NCBI RefSeq assembly: GCF_020410765.1
Contig: NZ_CP084541.1
Span: 1,483,001 to 1,547,000 of the forward strand
Direction of reading: 5' to 3'
Origin: Streptomyces marincola
GTDB taxonomy: Bacteria > Actinomycetota > Actinomycetes > Streptomycetales > Streptomycetaceae
DNA: 64,000 nucleotides
Below, piece by piece: positions 16,712 to 27,355 of the stretch. A program made the position numbers and the translations under genes. A model generated the notes under the pieces. The model was not told where the DNA came from. It saw only the letters and a program-made list of their open reading frames with translations, and searched no databases. The first letter of the stretch is position 1. Every line of letters starts with the position of its first letter.

Positions 16712-17271
16712 GGGCCCGCGGGACCCGGATGCGCCGGGGCGCCCCCTGCGGGATGAAGCGCGGCGCGGGGCGGGCGGTCGTCGATGACGATACGGGCGAC
16801 GGCCGACTGCCCGCCCGCCGGCGGTTCCAGCTCCTTGAGGGCGTCGCCGATCCGGTGGTGCACGCGACGGGCGAGCGCCCTGGTGATGTCGGAGGCGCGC
16901 GCGTCGTGCGCGGCCTGCCGGAGCGCGTCGATGGCCGCGAGGAGGGTTCGGGCCGAGACATCGGCCTCGATGAGGCCGTGCTCGTCCTCCTTGATGCCCG
17001 CGGGAAGCCGGAAGTGCTCGGTGCGGGCAGCCTGCTCGACGAGGAACGACCAGGTGTCGCGGTGGCAGACGATCGTGGCGTAGGAGATGCCTGCGGCCCG
17101 GTCGAGCAGGCCGCCGTGGTCCTCCTGGTCCGGTGCCGTGCCGACGGTGACGGGGTGGTGCCCGGCCTGCCCCATCGTGGCGCCGAGGGCGCCGACCGCC
17201 TGCGTGAGCGTGCTGATCTGTTTTTCGAGCCGTTCGATCGCCGTTTTAAGGTTCTTCGCGCCGAACGTCAC
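16708..17271 (-). CDS. Coiled-coil protein of unknown function
   Basis: 187 residues from GTG 17271, chosen because GAGGGGGA lies 5 bp upstream; an ATG at 17310 would add 13 residues. The N-terminus (AKNLKTAIERLEKQISTLT) is a predicted amphipathic coiled coil. The middle contains Cys-His (IVCHRDTWSFLVEQAARTE) and the C-terminus is Arg/Ala-rich helix then a Pro/Gly tail. No domain recognised, no signal peptide. Starts head-to-head with the corrinoid importer riboswitch, about 280 bp away; nothing else is visible in that gap. Confidence 0.55.
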   Translation of the reverse strand: MTFGAKNLKTAIERLEKQISTLTQAVGALGATMGQAGHHPVTVGTAPDQEDHGGLLDRAAGISYATIVCHRDTWSFLVEQAARTEHFRLPAGIKEDEHGLIEADVSARTLLAAIDALRQAAHDARASDITRALARRVHHRIGDALKELEPPAGGQSAVARIVIDDRPPRAALHPAGGAPAHPGPAGP

Positions 17272-17552
17272 GTATCCCCCTCGGTCCGTCGCCGTGTGTG
17301 GCGAGGTCATGTCTCCCCGTACATGACCGGGACGACGCGGCGTTTTCCGGCCAAGGCCGGGGCGCCGCGCACCTGTTCGACGGTCAGCGGGCCGCCGCCT
17401 GGTCCGGCTCGGCACGCCCCCGGCGCGCGAGGGCGCACGCAGGACGGACTGATCGCCACCGTGCCACTCGGCGCGGAGGCGACGACGTGCCGGTGCGGCC
17501 CCGGGCCGCCGGGGCCGTCGGGTGCGGCGGGGCGCTGTGGTAGCTTGCCCGG

Positions 17553-17712
17553 GCCAGTCGAACCCACGTGCGTGGGTCAGGGAATCCGGTGCGAACCCGG
17601 AACTGACGCGCAGCGGTGAGGGGGACGGGCGGGGCAGCAGCCACTGGACCACGGCGTGGTCCGGGAAGGCGCCTCGTCCGGGTGATCCCGAGTCCGAAGA
17701 CCTGCTGGCGGC
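17553..17712 (+). ncRNA. Cobalamin riboswitch upstream of the corrinoid importer
   Basis: Contains the conserved B12 aptamer pieces in order: GGGAATCCGGTGCGAA, GCCACTGG, GGGAAGGCG and GAGTCCGAAGACCTGC, followed 80 bp later by the start of the substrate-binding protein gene. TAGCTT at 17541-17546 is a good -10, placing the transcript start just before the aptamer. High cobalamin should shut the importer off. The aptamer is nearly the same as the one before cobG. Confidence 0.9.
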
Positions 17713-17792
17713 CTCCGCGCACGATGCCGTGCTGCGGGGGGACACCGTCCGACAGGGCTCCGCGTACGAGCCCTCGACACCCGGGAACGCCC

Positions 17793-18833
17793 ATGCCGGT
17801 CGCGCACGTCCGCCGTTTCTCCGTCCTGGCCCTCACCGGAGCCCTGCTCCTGACCGCCTGCGGCGCCGACGACTCCCCGCCACCGCCGTCCGCGGTGCCC
17901 GGAGAGAACGGCTACCCGCTGACGCTCGACAACTGCGGGCGGACGGTGGAGGTCACCGCACCGCCGCGGCGGGCGGTCTCGCTGAACCAGGGCACCACCG
18001 AGATCCTGCTGTCCCTCGGGCTCGCGGACCGGATGGCAGGCACGGCCACCTGGACCGACCCGCTGCCGCCGGAGCTCGAAGAGGCCAACGCCCCGGTGCC
18101 CCGGCTCGCCGACAACGCCCCGTCCTTCGAACGGGTCCTGGACGCCGAGCCCGACTTCGTCGCCGCGTCCTTCGCCTCCACGCTGGGCACGGGAGGCGTG
18201 GCCGAGCGCGAGCGGTTCGAGGAGCTGGGGGTGCCCACCTACCTCTCCCCCTCCGACTGCGTCGGCAAGGACAACAGCGGCGAGGGCGACGGGACGCGCA
18301 CCGAGGCGTTCACCATGGAGACGGTCTACGGCGAAGTCCTCGACCTCGCCAGGATCTTCGGCGTCGAGGAGCGCGGCGACGAACTGGTCGCGAGCCTGCG
18401 GGCGCGCGCGGAGCGGGCCGCCTCGGGCATCGACGCGTCCGGGGCGACGCTCCTGTACTGGTTCGCCAACTCCGAGTCCCCGTACATGGCGGGGTGCTGC
18501 GGCGCGCCCGGCGTCATCACCGACGCGCTCGGCGCGGAGAACGTCTTCGACGACAGCCGCCAGGAGTGGCCCCAGATCAACTGGGAGACGGTCGCGGACC
18601 GGGACCCCGACGTGCTGGTGATCGGTGACCTCACCCGCAGGTCGCAGACCACCGAGAGCGCGGCCGAGAAGATCGCGTTCCTTGAGTCGCACCCGGTCAC
18701 CCGCACGATGACGGCCGTGCGCGAGCAGCGCTACGTGCTGCTCAGCGGCCAGGCCATGAACCCCTCCATCCGCACCGTCGAGGGCCTGGAGCAGGTGGCG
18801 GCCGCGCTGCGCGACCACGGGCTCGCGGAGTGA
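17793..18833 (+). CDS. Corrinoid/iron-type ABC transporter substrate-binding lipoprotein (BtuF-like)
   Basis: 346 residues. A lipoprotein signal with lipobox LTAC (Cys23) anchors it outside the membrane. Two lobes of a periplasmic-binding protein of the FecB/BtuF class follow; the pattern RRAVSLNQGTTEILLSLGLADRMAGTA is cut here to its start, RRAVSLNQGTTEILLSLGL, and the second lobe has DPDVLVIGD. The frame is open further upstream through the riboswitch; ATG 17793 is chosen from the signal peptide. The cobalamin riboswitch in front and cobN behind point to cobalamin or cobinamide as ligand rather than a siderophore. Four-base overlap with the permease gene. Confidence 0.88.
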   Translation: MPVAHVRRFSVLALTGALLLTACGADDSPPPPSAVPGENGYPLTLDNCGRTVEVTAPPRRAVSLNQGTTEILLSLGLADRMAGTATWTDPLPPELEEANAPVPRLADNAPSFERVLDAEPDFVAASFASTLGTGGVAERERFEELGVPTYLSPSDCVGKDNSGEGDGTRTEAFTMETVYGEVLDLARIFGVEERGDELVASLRARAERAASGIDASGATLLYWFANSESPYMAGCCGAPGVITDALGAENVFDDSRQEWPQINWETVADRDPDVLVIGDLTRRSQTTESAAEKIAFLESHPVTRTMTAVREQRYVLLSGQAMNPSIRTVEGLEQVAAALRDHGLAE

Positions 18834-19869
18834 ACGACCGGATACGCGCGCACACGCGCGGCGGTGCGCTGTGGGCGGCGGGGCTGGCCGCGCTGTGCGG
18901 CTCGGTCGCCCTGGCCGTCACCATCGGCCCGGCGAGCATCGGCGTCGGGGACGTCTGGTCCGCCATCGCGGCCCGCCTGGGCCTCGGCACCTCGGACCTC
19001 GGCAGGCTCAGGGACGAGATCGTGTGGAACCTGCGGCTGCCCCGGGTCCTGCTCGCGGCCGTGTGCGGCGCGGGGCTCGCGGTGTGCGGGGCGGTGATGC
19101 AGTCGCTGCTGCGCAATCCGCTCGCGGACCCCTTCGTGCTCGGCGTGTCCTCGGGTGCCTCGACCGGTGCCGTGCTGGTGGTCGTCCTCGGGGCCGGGGG
19201 CGGCGCGCTGTCGGTGTCGGGGGGCGCGTTCCTCGGCGCGGTCTGCTCGTTCGCGCTGGTGCTGCTGCTCAGCCACACCCTGGGCGGCACGCAGGACCGG
19301 GTGGTGCTCGCCGGTGTCGCGGCGATGCAGCTGTTCTCCGCGCTCACCTCCTTCGTGGTGATGACGAGCGCGGACGCGGAGACCACGCGCGGCGTGCTGT
19401 TCTGGCTGCTCGGCTCGCTCGGCGGCGCGGCCTGGGCGGACGTGTGGCTGTGCCTCGCGGTGCTGCTCGCGGTCCTCGTGGTGTGCCTGGGGTACGGCGG
19501 GGCGCTGGACGCGTTCGCGTTCGGGCAGGACGCGGCGGCCTCGCTCGGGGTGTCGGTGGCCCGCACGCGGCTGGTGCTGCTGTGCGCCACGGCGCTGCTG
19601 ACCGGCGCGCTCGTCAGCACCGCGGGGGCCATCGGCTTCGTCGGCCTGGTGCTGCCGCACGCCGCCAGGGCGCTGACGGGGCCGGGGCACGGGCGGCTGC
19701 TGCCGGCCTGCGCCCTGGCGGGCGCGGTGTTCCTGGTGTGGGCGGACACGCTGGCGCGCACCGTCCTCGATCCGCAGGAGGTGCCGGTGGGGGTGGTGAC
19801 CTCGCTGGTCGGCGTGCCGGCGTTCGTCCTCGTCCTGTACCGCACCCGCCGCGGCGTGCGGAGGGCGTC

Positions 19870-19873
<4 letters not shown>
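18830..19873 (+). CDS. FecCD-family permease (BtuC-like)
   Basis: 347 residues, about ten hydrophobic segments, the membrane subunit of a type II ABC importer. Recognisable stretches are WNLRLPRVLLAAVCGAGLAV, LLRNPLADPFVLGVSSGAS and the C-terminal GFVGLVLPHAARALTGPGH that contacts the ATPase. GTG start inside the stop of the binding-protein gene (GTGA) shows translational coupling. Takes up corrinoids, judged from the riboswitch and gene context. Confidence 0.9.
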
Positions 19874-20646
<773 letters not shown>

Positions 20647-20687
20647 CGGCGCCGGTCCGGTGGGCGGGGAAGTCGCGTAGGCTGACC

Positions 20688-20792
20688 GGCGCCCGCGGTG
20701 ACAGGAACCCGGTGTGATTCCGGGGCGGTTCCGCCACTGTGACGCCGTCGCCGGCCGACGGCTCAGCCAGACACTGGCCGCGGGCCCGTCCG
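20688..20792 (+). ncRNA. Cobalamin riboswitch upstream of cobN
   Basis: Aptamer elements in order: GCGGTGACAGGAACCCGGTG, GTTCCGCCACTGTGA and AGCCAGACACTGGCC, about 40 bp before cobN. It is shorter than the other three in the window. TAGGCT at 20678-20683 is the likely -10 and is the same hexamer as before the cobG riboswitch. Confidence 0.88.
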
Positions 20793-20833
20793 ACCGTCAC
20801 ACGGGGCGAGAACCCCGGAGGAGGAACTTGGCG

Positions 20834-23800
20834 ATGGCCGAGCCCGCCAAGCGCATAGCGCTGCTGTCCACGTCCGACACCGATCTCCTCTCCGCCCGGG
20901 CCAGTGGCGCGGCCTGGCGGTGGGCCAACCCGGCGCGCGCCGGCGACGCCGAACTGACCGCGACCGTCGACGGCGCGGACCTCGTCCTCGTCCGCCTCCT
21001 CGGCTCGCCCGACGACCTGTGGCACGGGCTCGGGGCCGTCCGCGGCCGGGGCACGCCGCTGGTCGTCCTGGGCGGGGAGCAGCAGCCGAACGCCGAGCTG
21101 ATGGAGCGCTCGACGGTGCCGACGGGCGTCGCGGCCGAGGCCCACAGGTACCTGGCGGAGGGCGGCCCGGCCAACCTGGCGGAACTGCACGCGTTCCTCT
21201 CCGACACGGTGCTGCTGACCGGCGAGGGCTTCGAGCCGCCGGCGGCGATCCCCGAGTGGGGGCTGGCCGCCAGGCCGCAGGCGCCCGAAGGCGCTCTGCC
21301 CCGGGTCGGGGTGCTGTACTACCGCGCCCACGAGGCCAGCGGCAACACGGCGTTCGCGCACGCGCTCGCCGACGCGATCGACGCGACCGGCCTGGCCGTC
21401 GGGGTGCCCGTGTTCGCGGGGAGCTTGCGTTCGGCGCCCGAGGAGCTGTACGCCGCGCTCGGCACCCTCGACGCGCTGATCGTCACGGTCCTCGCGGCCG
21501 GCGGCACCGTGCCCGCGGGCGTGAGCGCGGGCGGGGACGACGAGGCGTGGGACGTGCGGCGGATGGCGGCGCTCGACATCCCCGTGCTCCAGGGGCTGTG
21601 CCTGACGTCGAGCCGCGCCGAGTGGGAGGCGTCGGACGACGGGGTGACGCCGCTTGACTCGGCCAGCCAGATCGCGATCCCGGAGTTCGACGGCCGGATC
21701 ATCACCGCGCCGTTCTCGTTCAAGGAGTTCGACGCCGACGGGCTGCCGCACTACGTGGCCGACCCCGAGCGCTGCGCCCGGGTCGCGCGCATCGCCGTCA
21801 ACCACGCCCGCCTGCGGTCGGTGCCCAACCGGGACAAGCGGCTCGCCATCGTGCTCTCGGCGTACCCGACCAAGCACGCGCGCATCGGCAACGCCGTCGG
21901 CCTCGACACCCCGGTGTCGGCGGTCCGGCTGCTGCGCCGGCTGCGGGAGGACGGCTACGACCTCGGCGAGGACAACGCCGTCGTGCGCGTCCTGGACGCC
22001 GGGCACGGCGACACCGAGGCGGGCGACGCGCTCATCCACGCCCTCATCGCGGCGGGCGGCCAGGACGAGGAGTGGCTGACGTCCGCGCAGCTGACCGACG
22101 CGCACGTCCGGATCGGCGCGGAGCAGTACGCGGCGTGGACCGCCGACCTGCCGGCGGAGCTGCGCGACGCGATGGCGGAGAAGTGGGGCCCCGCGCCCGG
22201 CAGCCTGTTCGTCAACGACGCAGGTGAGCTGGTGCTCGCCACCCTGTCCGCCGGCAACGTCGTGCTGCTGATCCAGCCGCCGCGCGGCTTCGGCGAGAAC
22301 CCGATCGCGATCTACCACGACCCTGACCTGCCGCCCAGCCACCACTACCTCGGCGCCTACCGCTGGATCGAGCACGGCTTCGGCGCCCACGCCATCGTCC
22401 ACCTGGGCAAGCACGGCTCCCTCGAATGGCTGCCGGGCAAGAACGCGGCGCTCTCCGCGGCCTGCGCGACGGACGCGGCGCTCGGCAGCCTGCCGCTGGT
22501 CTACCCGTTCCTGGTCAACGACCCGGGCGAGGGCGCGCAGGCCAAGCGCCGCGCGCACGCCACGATCGTCGACCACCTCGTGCCGCCGATGGCCCGGGCG
22601 GAGAGCTACGGCGACATCGCCCGGCTTGAGCAGCTGCTCGACGAGCACGCCAACATCGCGGCGATGGACCCGGCGAAGCTGCCGGCCGTCAGGGGCGAGA
22701 TCTGGACGCTGATGCAGGCCGCCCAGCTGCACCGCGACCTGGGGCTTGAGGAGCGCCCGGGGGACGAGGAGTTCGACGACTTCCTGCTGCACGTCGACGG
22801 CTGGCTGTGCGAGGTGAAGGACGCCCAGATCCGGGACGGTCTTCACGTGCTGGGCGAGGCCCCTACCGGCGAGGCCCGCGTCAACCTGGTGCTCGCGATC
22901 CTGCGCGCCACCCAGGTGTGGGGCGGCGCGGACGGCGCCGTTCCCGGCTTGCGGGCCGCGCTCGGCCTGAAGGACGCGGCGTCGGCCGGCACGGCGGAGG
23001 TCGACGCGTTCGAGGCACGGGCCCGCGAGCTGGTCGAGGCCATGGAGGCGGCCGGCTGGGAGCCCTCGGCCGCGGCCGGGCTGCACGACGCGCCCGAGGT
23101 GCGGCGGGTGCTGGAGTTCGCGGCGGCCGAGGTCGTGCCGAGGCTGGCCCGCACGACCGACGAACTGGCCGCCGTCCGGCACGCGCTGGACGGCGGGTTC
23201 GTGCCCGCCGGGCCCTCGGGCTCCCCGCTGCGCGGCCTGGTCAACGTGCTGCCGACCGGCCGGAACTTCTACACCGTCGACCCGCGCGCCGTTCCCTCGC
23301 GGCTCGCGTGGCAGGCAGGGCAGGCCATGGCGGACTCGCTGGTCGCGCGCTACCTGGAGGAGACCGGCCGCTACCCGGAGTCCGTGGGCCTGTCCGTGTG
23401 GGGCACCTCCGCGATGCGCACCTCGGGGGACGACATCGCCGAAGTGCTCGCGCTGCTCGGCGTGCGCCCCGAGTGGGACGCCGAGTCGCGCCGGGTCAGC
23501 AGGCTCGCCGTCGTCCCCCCGGACGAGCTGGGCCGGCCCCGCATCGACGTGACCGTGCGCATCTCGGGGTTCTTCCGCGACGCGTTCCCGCACGTCGTCG
23601 CGCTGCTCGACGACGCCGTCCGCCTGGTCGCGGCGCTGGACGAGCCGGACGAGCAGAACTTCGTGCGGGCCCACACCCGCGCCGACCTCGCCGAGCACGG
23701 CGACGAACGCCGCGCGACCACCCGGGTGTTCGGCTCCCGGCCCGGCGCCTACGGGGCGGGCATCCTCCAGGCGATCGAGTCGGGGTCGTGGCGCGACGAC

Positions 23801-24442
23801 AACGACCTGGCCGAGGTCTACACGGCGTGGGGCGGCTTCGCCTACGGGCGCGGCCTCGACGGCGTCCCCGCCGCCGACGACATGCGGGCCAACTACCGGC
23901 GCATCAAGGTCGCCGCCAAGAACGTCGACAGCCGCGAGCACGACATCGCGGACTCCGACGACTACTTCCAGTACCACGGCGGCATGATCGCGACCGTCCG
24001 CGCCCTGACCGGCAGCGACCCCAAGGCGTACGTCGGCGACTCGACTTCGCCGGACGCGGTGCGCACCCGCACGCTGGCCGAGGAGACCTCCCGGGTGTTC
24101 CGCGCCCGCGTGGTCAACCCGCGCTGGATCGCTGCCATGCGGCGGCACGGCTACAAGGGCGCCTTCGAACTGGCGGCCACGGTCGACTACCTGTACGGGT
24201 TCGACGCCACCGCGGGCGTCGTGCACGACGGCATGTACGAGTCGCTGGCCAGGGAGTACGTGCTCGACGAGACGACCCAGCGGTTCCTGCGCACGTCCAA
24301 CCCCTGGGCGCTGCGCGGCATCGTCGAACGGCTGCACGAGGCGGCCGAGCGCGGCCTGTGGGCGCACCCGGACCCCGAGCTGCTGGCCGCGTTGCGGGAG
24401 GTCTACCTGGAGGTCGAGGGCGACCTGGAGGACGAGCAGTGA
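20834..24442 (+). CDS. cobN: Cobaltochelatase subunit CobN
   Basis: 1202 residues, the large subunit of the ATP-dependent cobalt chelatase that inserts cobalt into hydrogenobyrinic acid a,c-diamide in the aerobic pathway; homologous to the magnesium chelatase H subunit. Family landmarks include YRAHEASGNTAFAHAL, a catalytic-pocket stretch HLGKHGSLEWLPGKN, and GLSVWGTSAMRTSGDD. ATG 20834 is preferred; TTG 20828 just after GGAGGAGG is an alternative adding two residues. The partner ATPase subunits are not CobS/CobT but the ChlI-ChlD-type fusion at 31957. First gene of the riboswitch-2 operon cobN-cobF-cobQ-cobK-cobU, whose genes all overlap by 1-4 bp. Confidence 0.96.
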   Translation: MAEPAKRIALLSTSDTDLLSARASGAAWRWANPARAGDAELTATVDGADLVLVRLLGSPDDLWHGLGAVRGRGTPLVVLGGEQQPNAELMERSTVPTGVAAEAHRYLAEGGPANLAELHAFLSDTVLLTGEGFEPPAAIPEWGLAARPQAPEGALPRVGVLYYRAHEASGNTAFAHALADAIDATGLAVGVPVFAGSLRSAPEELYAALGTLDALIVTVLAAGGTVPAGVSAGGDDEAWDVRRMAALDIPVLQGLCLTSSRAEWEASDDGVTPLDSASQIAIPEFDGRIITAPFSFKEFDADGLPHYVADPERCARVARIAVNHARLRSVPNRDKRLAIVLSAYPTKHARIGNAVGLDTPVSAVRLLRRLREDGYDLGEDNAVVRVLDAGHGDTEAGDALIHALIAAGGQDEEWLTSAQLTDAHVRIGAEQYAAWTADLPAELRDAMAEKWGPAPGSLFVNDAGELVLATLSAGNVVLLIQPPRGFGENPIAIYHDPDLPPSHHYLGAYRWIEHGFGAHAIVHLGKHGSLEWLPGKNAALSAACATDAALGSLPLVYPFLVNDPGEGAQAKRRAHATIVDHLVPPMARAESYGDIARLEQLLDEHANIAAMDPAKLPAVRGEIWTLMQAAQLHRDLGLEERPGDEEFDDFLLHVDGWLCEVKDAQIRDGLHVLGEAPTGEARVNLVLAILRATQVWGGADGAVPGLRAALGLKDAASAGTAEVDAFEARARELVEAMEAAGWEPSAAAGLHDAPEVRRVLEFAAAEVVPRLARTTDELAAVRHALDGGFVPAGPSGSPLRGLVNVLPTGRNFYTVDPRAVPSRLAWQAGQAMADSLVARYLEETGRYPESVGLSVWGTSAMRTSGDDIAEVLALLGVRPEWDAESRRVSRLAVVPPDELGRPRIDVTVRISGFFRDAFPHVVALLDDAVRLVAALDEPDEQNFVRAHTRADLAEHGDERRATTRVFGSRPGAYGAGILQAIESGSWRDDNDLAEVYTAWGGFAYGRGLDGVPAADDMRANYRRIKVAAKNVDSREHDIADSDDYFQYHGGMIATVRALTGSDPKAYVGDSTSPDAVRTRTLAEETSRVFRARVVNPRWIAAMRRHGYKGAFELAATVDYLYGFDATAGVVHDGMYESLAREYVLDETTQRFLRTSNPWALRGIVERLHEAAERGLWAHPDPELLAALREVYLEVEGDLEDEQ

Positions 24443-25158
24443 GGATCAGGGTCCTCGGCGTCGGCATGGGCCCGCAGCACGTGACGCCCGAGGCCGCCGA
24501 GGCGCTGCGCGGCGCCGACTACGTGCTGGCCGCCCGGAAGGCCGAGCACGACCCGCTGCTCGATGTCAGGCGCGCGATCTGCGAACGGCACGGGGTCGAA
24601 CTCGCCGTCGTGCCCGACCCGCCGCGCGACCGCGACGACCCGGCCGACTACCCGGCCGCGGTCGCCGCCTGGCACGAGGAACGGGCCGCCGCGTACGAGC
24701 GGGTGCTGGCGCGCCGCGGCGGCACCGCGGCGTTCCTGGTGTGGGGCGACCCGTCGCTGTACGACTCCACGATCCGCGTCGTGCGGCGGGTCGCCGGCCG
24801 CCTGGGCGCCGACTGGGACGTGCTGCCCGGTATCAGCGCGCCCCAACTGCTCGCCGCCAGGCACCGGATCGTGCTGCACGAGGTCGGCAGGCCCGTGCAC
24901 ATCACCACGGCCAGGCGGCTGCCCGAGGCGGTCGCGGCCGGCCAGGACACCATCGTCGTCCTCCTCGGCGGCGAGCCAGACCTGTCCGGCCTCGCGGACT
25001 GGACGATCTGGTGGGGCGCCAACCTCGGCGCCGCGGGCGAGGAACTGGCGCACGGCCGCGTCGGAGACGTGCTGCCGGGGCTCGGCGCGGCACGGGAGCG
25101 GGCCAGGGCCGCGGCGGGCTGGGTCATGGACATCTGCCTGCTGCGCCGGGAGCGCTGA
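24439..25158 (+). CDS. cobF: Precorrin-6A synthase (deacetylating)
   Basis: 239 residues, SAM-dependent tetrapyrrole methyltransferase that methylates C1 of precorrin-5 and expels acetate. CobF traits: N-terminal RVLGVGMGPQHVTPEAAEAL, KAEHDPLLDVR, and FLVWGDPSLYDST as the central motif. GTG start overlaps the cobN stop by 4 bp. CobF is specific to the oxygen-dependent route, so this gene marks the pathway as aerobic. Confidence 0.93.
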   Translation: MRIRVLGVGMGPQHVTPEAAEALRGADYVLAARKAEHDPLLDVRRAICERHGVELAVVPDPPRDRDDPADYPAAVAAWHEERAAAYERVLARRGGTAAFLVWGDPSLYDSTIRVVRRVAGRLGADWDVLPGISAPQLLAARHRIVLHEVGRPVHITTARRLPEAVAAGQDTIVVLLGGEPDLSGLADWTIWWGANLGAAGEELAHGRVGDVLPGLGAARERARAAAGWVMDICLLRRER

Positions 25159-26639
25159 TGGCCGGGCTCCTGGTCGCCGGCGCCACCTCGGACGCGGGCA
25201 AGAGCGTGGTGACGACCGGCCTGTGCCGGGCGTTCGCGCGCCGGGGCGTCGCGGTGGCCCCGTTCAAGGCGCAGAACATGTCCAACAACTCGATGGTCTG
25301 CCACGGCCCCGACGGGCGGCCCGCCGAGATCGGCCGCGCCCAGTGGGTGCAGGCGCTCGCGGCGCGCGTGGCGCCCGAGCCCGCGATGAACCCGGTGCTG
25401 CTCAAGCCGGGCGGTGACCGGCGCAGCCACGTCGTGCTGATGGGGCACCCGGCGGGTGAGGTCGCCGCCGCGGACTTCGCGACGGGGCGCCGGCACCTCG
25501 CCGAGGCGGCGCACCGCGCGTTCGACGACCTGGCCGGGCGGCACGAGGTCGTGGTCGCCGAGGGCGCGGGCTCGCCTGCCGAGATCAACCTGCGGGCGAG
25601 CGACTACGTGAACATGGGGCTCGCCCGGCACGCCGCGCTGCCGGCCGTCGTCGTCGGGGACATCGACAGGGGCGGGGTGTTCGCCGCCCTGTACGGGACG
25701 GTGGGGCTGCTCGGGGCGGCCGACCAGGCGCTGGTGGCGGGGTTCGTGGTGAACAGGTTCAGGGGCGACCGCGGCCTGCTCGGGCCGGGGCTCGACGCGC
25801 TGGAACGCCTCACCGGGCGGCGGGTGTTCGGCGTCCTGCCGTGGGCCCCCGGCCTGTGGCTGGACTCGGAGGACGCCCTGGACCTGAGCGGCAGGCGTTC
25901 CGCCGATGAGGGCGCGCGGCGCGTCGTGGTGGTGCGGCTGCCCAGGATCAGCAACTTCACGGACGTGGACGCGCTCGGCCTCGAACCCGGCCTCGACGTC
26001 GTGTTCGCCTCGCGGCCGCGCGACCTCGCGGACGCCGACCTGCTGGTGCTGCCCGGCACCCGCGCCACCCTGGCCGACCTGGCCTGGCTGCGGGCCCGCG
26101 GGCTCGACCGCGCCGTCGTCGAGCACGCCCGCAGGGGCAAGCCGCTGCTCGGCATCTGCGGCGGGTTCCAGATGCTCGGGCGGCGCGTCACCGACCCGCA
26201 CGGCGTCGAGGGGCCGGCGGGCGCCGACGTGGCGGGGCTCGGACTGCTCGACGCGCGCACCGAGTTCGCGGCGGCCAAGACGCTGCGGCTGCCGGCCGGG
26301 ACGGCGCTCGGCGCGCCCGCCTCCGGCTACGAGATCCACCACGGCCGGGTCACGCGCGGGGGCGGCGGCGAGGAGTTCCTCGGCGGGGTGCGGGCGGGCA
26401 ACGTGTTCGGCACGCTGTGGCACGGCGCGCTTGAGGGCGACGAGCTGCGTGCGGCGTTCCTGGCCGAAACGCTGGGCCGCGCGCCGTCCGGGGTGGGTTT
26501 CGGCGCGGCGCGCGAGCGCAGGATCGAGCTGATCGCGGACTTGGTCGAGGAGCATCTCGACGTCGGCGCGCTGCTGTCGCTGGCCCGGCGGGGCGCGCCC
26601 GCTGGGCTGCCGGTCCTGGCGCCCGGAGGTGCCGGGTGA
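25158..26639 (+). CDS. cobQ: Cobyric acid synthase
   Basis: 493 residues. An N-terminal P-loop domain of the dethiobiotin-synthetase type (GATSDAGKSVVTTGL, PFKAQNMSNNS) is followed by a class I glutamine amidotransferase-like domain with the nucleophile Cys in LLGICGGFQMLGR and the late His in YEIHHGRV. It amidates peripheral side chains b, d, e and g of adenosylcobyrinate a,c-diamide using glutamine and ATP. ATG shares one base with the cobF stop (TGATG). Confidence 0.96.
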   Translation: MAGLLVAGATSDAGKSVVTTGLCRAFARRGVAVAPFKAQNMSNNSMVCHGPDGRPAEIGRAQWVQALAARVAPEPAMNPVLLKPGGDRRSHVVLMGHPAGEVAAADFATGRRHLAEAAHRAFDDLAGRHEVVVAEGAGSPAEINLRASDYVNMGLARHAALPAVVVGDIDRGGVFAALYGTVGLLGAADQALVAGFVVNRFRGDRGLLGPGLDALERLTGRRVFGVLPWAPGLWLDSEDALDLSGRRSADEGARRVVVVRLPRISNFTDVDALGLEPGLDVVFASRPRDLADADLLVLPGTRATLADLAWLRARGLDRAVVEHARRGKPLLGICGGFQMLGRRVTDPHGVEGPAGADVAGLGLLDARTEFAAAKTLRLPAGTALGAPASGYEIHHGRVTRGGGGEEFLGGVRAGNVFGTLWHGALEGDELRAAFLAETLGRAPSGVGFGAARERRIELIADLVEEHLDVGALLSLARRGAPAGLPVLAPGGAG

Positions 26640-27355
26640 GGCTGCTGCTGCTCGGCGGCACGGCGGAGGCCCGCGCGCTCGCGGCCCGCCTCGTCGATGA
26701 GGGCGTCGACGTCACGACCTCCCTGGCCGGCCGGGTGGCACGGCCGCGGCTGCCCGTCGGAAAGGTGCGGATCGGCGGCTTCGGCGGGGTGGCGGGGCTG
26801 CGGGCCGCGCTCGCCGCGTACGACGCGGTGGTGGACGCCACCCACCCGTTCGCCGTGGGCATGACCGCCAACGCGGCGGCGGCCTGCACCGACCTGCCCC
26901 TGCTGCGGCTTGAGCGGCCCGCGTGGGAGCCCGCGCCGCAATGGCGGTATGTCGACACGCACGAGCAGGCGGCCGGTCTGGCCGCGGCGCTCGGCGCGCG
27001 CCCGTTCCTGACGGTGGGCCGCCAGGAGCTGGCCCGCTTCGTGCCCGCGCTCGCGGAGCGGTCCGCGCTCGCCCGCGTGGTGGACCGCCCGGAGGTGCCG
27101 CTGCCCGCGCCGTGGCGGCTGGTCACCAGCCGGGGGCCCTACCGCCTGGAGGGGGAACTCGACCTGATGGGCCGGCACGGAGCGGACGTGCTCGTCACGA
27201 AGGACTCGGGCGGCACGTACACGTGGCCGAAGATGGCCGCCGCCGCGCGGCTCGGCGTTCCGGTGGTCGTCGTGCGCCGCCCGCAGGGCCCGCCGGGCGT
27301 GCCCGCGGTCCACGACGTGGACGCGGCGGTCGCGTGGGTGCGGGGGCTGCCGTGA
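26636..27355 (+). CDS. cobK: Precorrin-6A reductase
   Basis: 239 residues. N-terminal LLLLGGTAEARALAARL is the NADPH-binding start, VDATHPFA and TVGRQELARF are family blocks, and GADVLVTKDSGG near the end is the strongest signature. Reduces precorrin-6A to precorrin-6B. GTG start overlaps the cobQ stop by 4 bp. Confidence 0.94.
   Translation: MRLLLLGGTAEARALAARLVDEGVDVTTSLAGRVARPRLPVGKVRIGGFGGVAGLRAALAAYDAVVDATHPFAVGMTANAAAACTDLPLLRLERPAWEPAPQWRYVDTHEQAAGLAAALGARPFLTVGRQELARFVPALAERSALARVVDRPEVPLPAPWRLVTSRGPYRLEGELDLMGRHGADVLVTKDSGGTYTWPKMAAAARLGVPVVVVRRPQGPPGVPAVHDVDAAVAWVRGLP

Noticed and set aside
17522..18628. Frame running from the riboswitch through the binding-protein gene
   Set aside because: Arg-rich shadow overlapping a structured RNA and a lipoprotein gene.
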